Positions 60,966 to 64,000 of a stretch of DNA of 64,000 nucleotides are shown here, piece after piece. The DNA comes from Paramecium pentaurelia (taxonomy: Eukaryota > Ciliophora > Oligohymenophorea > Peniculida > Parameciidae), in the NCBI GenBank assembly GCA_905183005.1, contig CAJJDO010000040.1, forward strand, positions 220,385 through 284,384. The letters are read 5' to 3'. Numbering within the stretch: the first letter of the stretch is position 1; every line of letters begins with the position of its first letter. The notes below the pieces were generated by a model. It saw only the letters and a program-made list of their open reading frames with translations, did no database searches and was not told where the DNA came from. The translations under genes and the position numbers were made by a program.

Positions 60966-61623
60966 AAATTATAATTTTTTTTGTTATTATTTGATTAATA
61001 TATTTCTATGTAATATTTGACAAAGAGGATGGAAAAAGAAGTTTGTAAAAATGATAAAATTTCTAATAATTTCATAAAAATTAATATTATACATAAAAAA
61101 AGATAAATAAAAGTGTTTATATTAGAGTTAGAAAATATATCTTTTTTATAAGGTTATAGAGAATGATAGTGTGAATATGAATTAAAGTTTTTGAAATTGA
61201 TAAAGAATGATTTAAGTAATAAGAACCTTTAGATTTAAAAATGATAGTGATAAAGATGAATCCTTTAGCATATTTTATTATTTTTGAATATTAGAATACA
61301 AAGGTATTAATAATATGACAATAATTGATTTTGGATAAATGAAATAAATGTGATTTAAAGTAAAATATATCAAATTACATGAGTATAATATTGAAGAGAA
61401 ATATATAATAGAGATCAGAATTAAAAAAACAGTTTACAAAAGATTATCATAAAGCTTACAATTATAAAATAAAGGCTTTTGTTATTGAATATTATCCATA
61501 TCATTAGAGACTAAATAGATTAATGATTTTAGATAAACTTAAATATTAAATTTAAATTAGTAACTTAAATTTAGAAGATAAAAATGGAAAGCTGTTATTT
61601 AAAAATGATATACTGTTATATAC
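60966..61623 (+). pseudogene. Broken or unresolved coding traces between two minus-strand genes
   Basis: Plus-strand segments look partly protein-like: one from ATG 61029 (MEKEVCKNDKISNNF ... IKVFILELENISFLQGYRE), then CEYELKFLKLIKNDLSNKN, then MNPLAYFIIFEYQNTK. They lie in different frames and no GT...AG introns of normal size join them. A last frame (LKKQFTKDYHKAYNYKIKAF) runs on into the antisense of the trichocyst gene. This may be a decayed gene fragment or chance in A+T-rich DNA. I cannot call a family. Confidence 0.25.
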
Positions 61624-62772
61624 TCATTGGCTTAAATCAGTATCACCAGCAGCAACTCTCATAGCAATGTATTCTTTCAAATCTCTCATGTTGGTGTTCA
61701 AATGACCAATCAAGTCAGAAACAGTTTATCTGTCTCCATCTCTGGCAGATCTTCTTTATTAGTATTCATAAGCAGCTTATTAGCATTCAGCTCTTCTGTC
61801 ATCTCTTTATTGGGTCTTGGCAACATGTCTGGCGGTGTTGTCATCTTATGAGCTGTGGGTGGCAGCGAGTTAATCAGCCAATGATTAGATTTCAGCTTCT
61901 AAGTTAGCAATAGCTGAGTTGAGCTTATTCATATCTCTGTTTAAGAGGGTATTGTAAGCTTCAAAGGCTTATCTTCTTGAATCTTCAGTCTTTCTGGCCA
62001 AATCGAAAGCTTATTATAATTAGTTTTATAAGTCATCGATCAATTGAATGATTCTTCCTGTTAATTCTTAGTTGGCATATTATTAAGCTTTGACAGCCAA
62101 TTAAGCCATAAGTTTGATGGCTTTTCCGAAGGTTCTAATGTGTTTCATTTATCCAGCCTTGTGAGCAGCAGCGTTCAAATGTGAAGCAACTTAAGCAAAG
62201 ACTTATGGGGTATAGTGGACAGCTTCGCTAGCTCCCTTTTATAAGAAAGCTGGGGCTTATAAGTTGTCTGTGAAGAGTCTTCTAGCTTCAGCAAGAACAC
62301 CTGAGACGAATGTGAATTCTTCTCTTTAAGCTTCAAAGTCATCATTTTCTTCTTATCTCTTGGCTGTGGTTTCATCGATAACTTTTTAAAGGAGGGCCTT
62401 CTCAGCTAATTTGGCAACTCTTTATCCGACCTTTTAGTCATGGACTGGTTGGAGTTCATCAAGTGTTGCTTATAATTCTGTATCTCTTTATTCAAGATTG
62501 GCGAGTTCTTAGTTGAGTCCAGCAAGATCAGCATCACAGACACCTTAGAATGCCTTGTTTTCAGCATCATCTTCTCTTTAATCGTTTTAGTATCTGTCTT
62601 CCAAATCATAGAGGGTTTAGAAGATTCTTTCAAGTGGTTCACCTGTTTGCATTTGGATGGCGATTGTGTTCAACAATGTTTTTCCAAGTTTGCTCTTTTC
62701 GAGTTTTTCAAAAGCAGCTAAATTTGTAGCAAAGGCTGTGGCAACCAAAACCAAAATGATGATTGATTTCAT
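61624..62772 (-). CDS. Trichocyst matrix protein (TMP) precursor
   Basis: A single intronless frame of 382 aa. A signal peptide (MKSIIILVLVATAFATNLAA) leads into a secretory-granule protein. The body is made of acidic, Gln/Ala/Leu-rich heptad segments (QTLYDLEDRYQNDQREDD, LAGLNQELANLEQRD, NKLNSAIANLEAEIQSLADQ). It ends MRDLKEYIAMRVAAGDTDLSQ. TMPs are processed and crystallise in trichocysts, expanding on calcium-triggered exocytosis. Propeptide cleavage sites cannot be set by eye. The coding DNA is clearly richer in G+C than its neighbours and uses a restricted codon set, as expected for a highly expressed gene. The subfamily (T1, T2 or T4) is not assigned. Confidence 0.92.
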
Positions 62773-63825
62773 TTTATTAATGAAAATGGATTGATAAATT
62801 GCCTTAGTTTTATAGTAAAAAACAATCTAAAAACGGATTAATTACTTATAATTATAAATTATTAACAAATCTAATAATTCATAATAATCATTAAATTTCT
62901 TTAATACATTCTAATCCTTCAAATAAATAATAATAGTTTAATTCTAAAGAATTCGATTAGCATATTATTGATGATTACAAAACATCAAAAATTCATTTGC
63001 TTATATTTAATAATTATCAATTAGGATTAGTATAAATTCCAACATTAACTATCAATACAAATAGTCTAAATTCAAATAGATTAATAGATTAATATAAATA
63101 GTTTGAAATAGAGTCAATTTAATTTCCATAATTGTTATCTATTAAATTTAAGAATAAAATCATCTAAAATCATCTCTTATTAAAAAAATGTTATTAATAA
63201 GAAATGATAGTTGATATATTGATCAAAATATATTAGGAAAATGTGATATTCTTTAATAATCAAATTATTATATGGTATTTCTCAATTTTTTATATATAAT
63301 TAACAAATGTTTGTGTATAATAGATAATTGATAATAGATAATAGTATTAATTAATTGAAATTAATCATAATCTTCTAATTTTATAGTTAGAATCTAATTA
63401 GTTAAAATTGAACTTAAATGGAATATATTTAATAAATAAAATATTAAATATTAATCCTAAACAAATTAATTATTATTATATTATTCAATTATTTAGATAA
63501 TAATCATTAATGATCATACATAATATCAAAATTTGTAATTTATATCTTTTTTACATAGAATAAATATAAATATAATATTATTTTTGTATTTCAATGTAAT
63601 TTTATAGATTATATTATGATCATCAAATATTGAATATTCTTTTAATTTAAGTATTTTAATTAATCAAAGAAATGATGAAATTTAATAAAAATTTTTTATA
63701 TAATTTTGATCTAATTGAGGATCTGTGTATTTTTTATAGTAATAAATATAGATTATCAAACAATTATTTTCATTTAATATTGTTTAGTGTAGGTAATTTA
63801 CACAAATAAATATTATCATTTTTAC
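62773..63825. other. Long gene-free stretch
   Basis: 1,053 bp upstream of the trichocyst gene with very high A+T. I find no supported frame on either strand and no RNA gene. It is the longest gap without even a weak candidate gene and may contain the promoter of the highly expressed trichocyst gene. Confidence 0.5.
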
Positions 63826-63975
63826 TCAATCATCATATTCAAAACTATTTTTTCTTGGCTCATTATTTTCATTTTCTAGAGCAAAGAATTAATTTGTATC
63901 TATTATATTTTACTCATCTGATTGCTTTTTATGTTCTTTTATGATTCTTCGGATTACTCCCATTTTACAATTCAT
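63826..63975 (-). CDS. Small protein, or the last exon of a gene beyond the window
   Basis: A frame of 49 aa runs from ATG 63975 to TGA 63826-63828 (MNCKMGVIRRIIKEHKKQSD ... FFALENENNEPRKNSFEYDD). The frame is open up to the window edge, so this may be the 3' end of a longer gene. It is basic at the N-terminus and acidic at the C-terminus. No family is recognised. Confidence 0.4.
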
Positions 63976-64000
63976 AAATTAAATAATATCAACTATTCTA

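Noticed and set aside
61401..61701. Plus-strand frame that runs into the 3' end of the trichocyst gene
   Set aside because: Its last part is antisense to a conserved TMP C-terminus, so the long frame is at least partly a shadow.
1..64000. Telomere repeats, CRISPR arrays, transposons, rRNA or tRNA genes
   Set aside because: No G4T2/G3T3-type repeats, spaced repeats, transposase motifs or conserved RNA segments were recognised by eye; a covariance search would be needed to exclude small RNA genes.

Overview
The window is about 80% A+T, and almost every gene only reads through if TAA and TAG are glutamine and TGA is the only stop. Introns are 20-45 nt, with GT...AG ends (usually GTA...TAG). Intergenic gaps are mostly tens to a few hundred bases. 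A trichocyst matrix protein gene and an axonemal dynein heavy chain gene are present. Together these point to the somatic (macronuclear) genome of a Paramecium species, probably close to P. tetraurelia. That species assignment is inference, because no database could be searched. All coordinates come from reading the sequence by hand with this code. For many genes the length minus the proposed introns divides exactly by three.

Layout. 1-4750 (minus): RING-H2 protein, secreted alpha-amylase, an unknown protein and an S49/SppA-like protein. 4768-17987 (minus): one 13.2-kb dynein heavy chain. 18143-25890: unknown protein (+), DYRK kinase (+), unknown protein (-), DHX8/Prp22 helicase (-). 26978-33701: NDR kinase (+), NIMA-type kinase (-), SCP/FCP-like phosphatase (-), small unknown (+), second NIMA-type kinase (-). 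34027-42031: SIN1-like TORC2 subunit (+), PH-like plus kinase protein (+), then on minus a possibly ciliate-specific protein, a pinin-like protein and a MARCH-type RING-CH membrane protein. 42469-48353: GYF-domain protein (+), EF-hand protein (-) crossed by an assembly join, coiled-coil protein (-), SF3B6 (-). 48659-56586: START protein (+), coiled-coil protein (-), SF3B3 (-). 56964-62772: Q/N-rich kinase (+), degenerate kinase (+), dual-specificity phosphatase (-), trichocyst matrix protein (-). The window ends in about 1 kb without a gene, then a gene fragment.

Themes. Seven protein-kinase-fold genes and two phosphatase genes lie in one 64-kb stretch. There are also three clear spliceosome genes (DHX8, SF3B3, SF3B6) and a likely fourth (pinin-like). 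Ciliates have very large kinase families, so the kinase density may be ordinary. I see no operons, CRISPR arrays, rRNA, recognisable tRNA or transposon. One perfect 1,119-bp direct repeat on either side of a single N is almost certainly an unmerged contig overlap.
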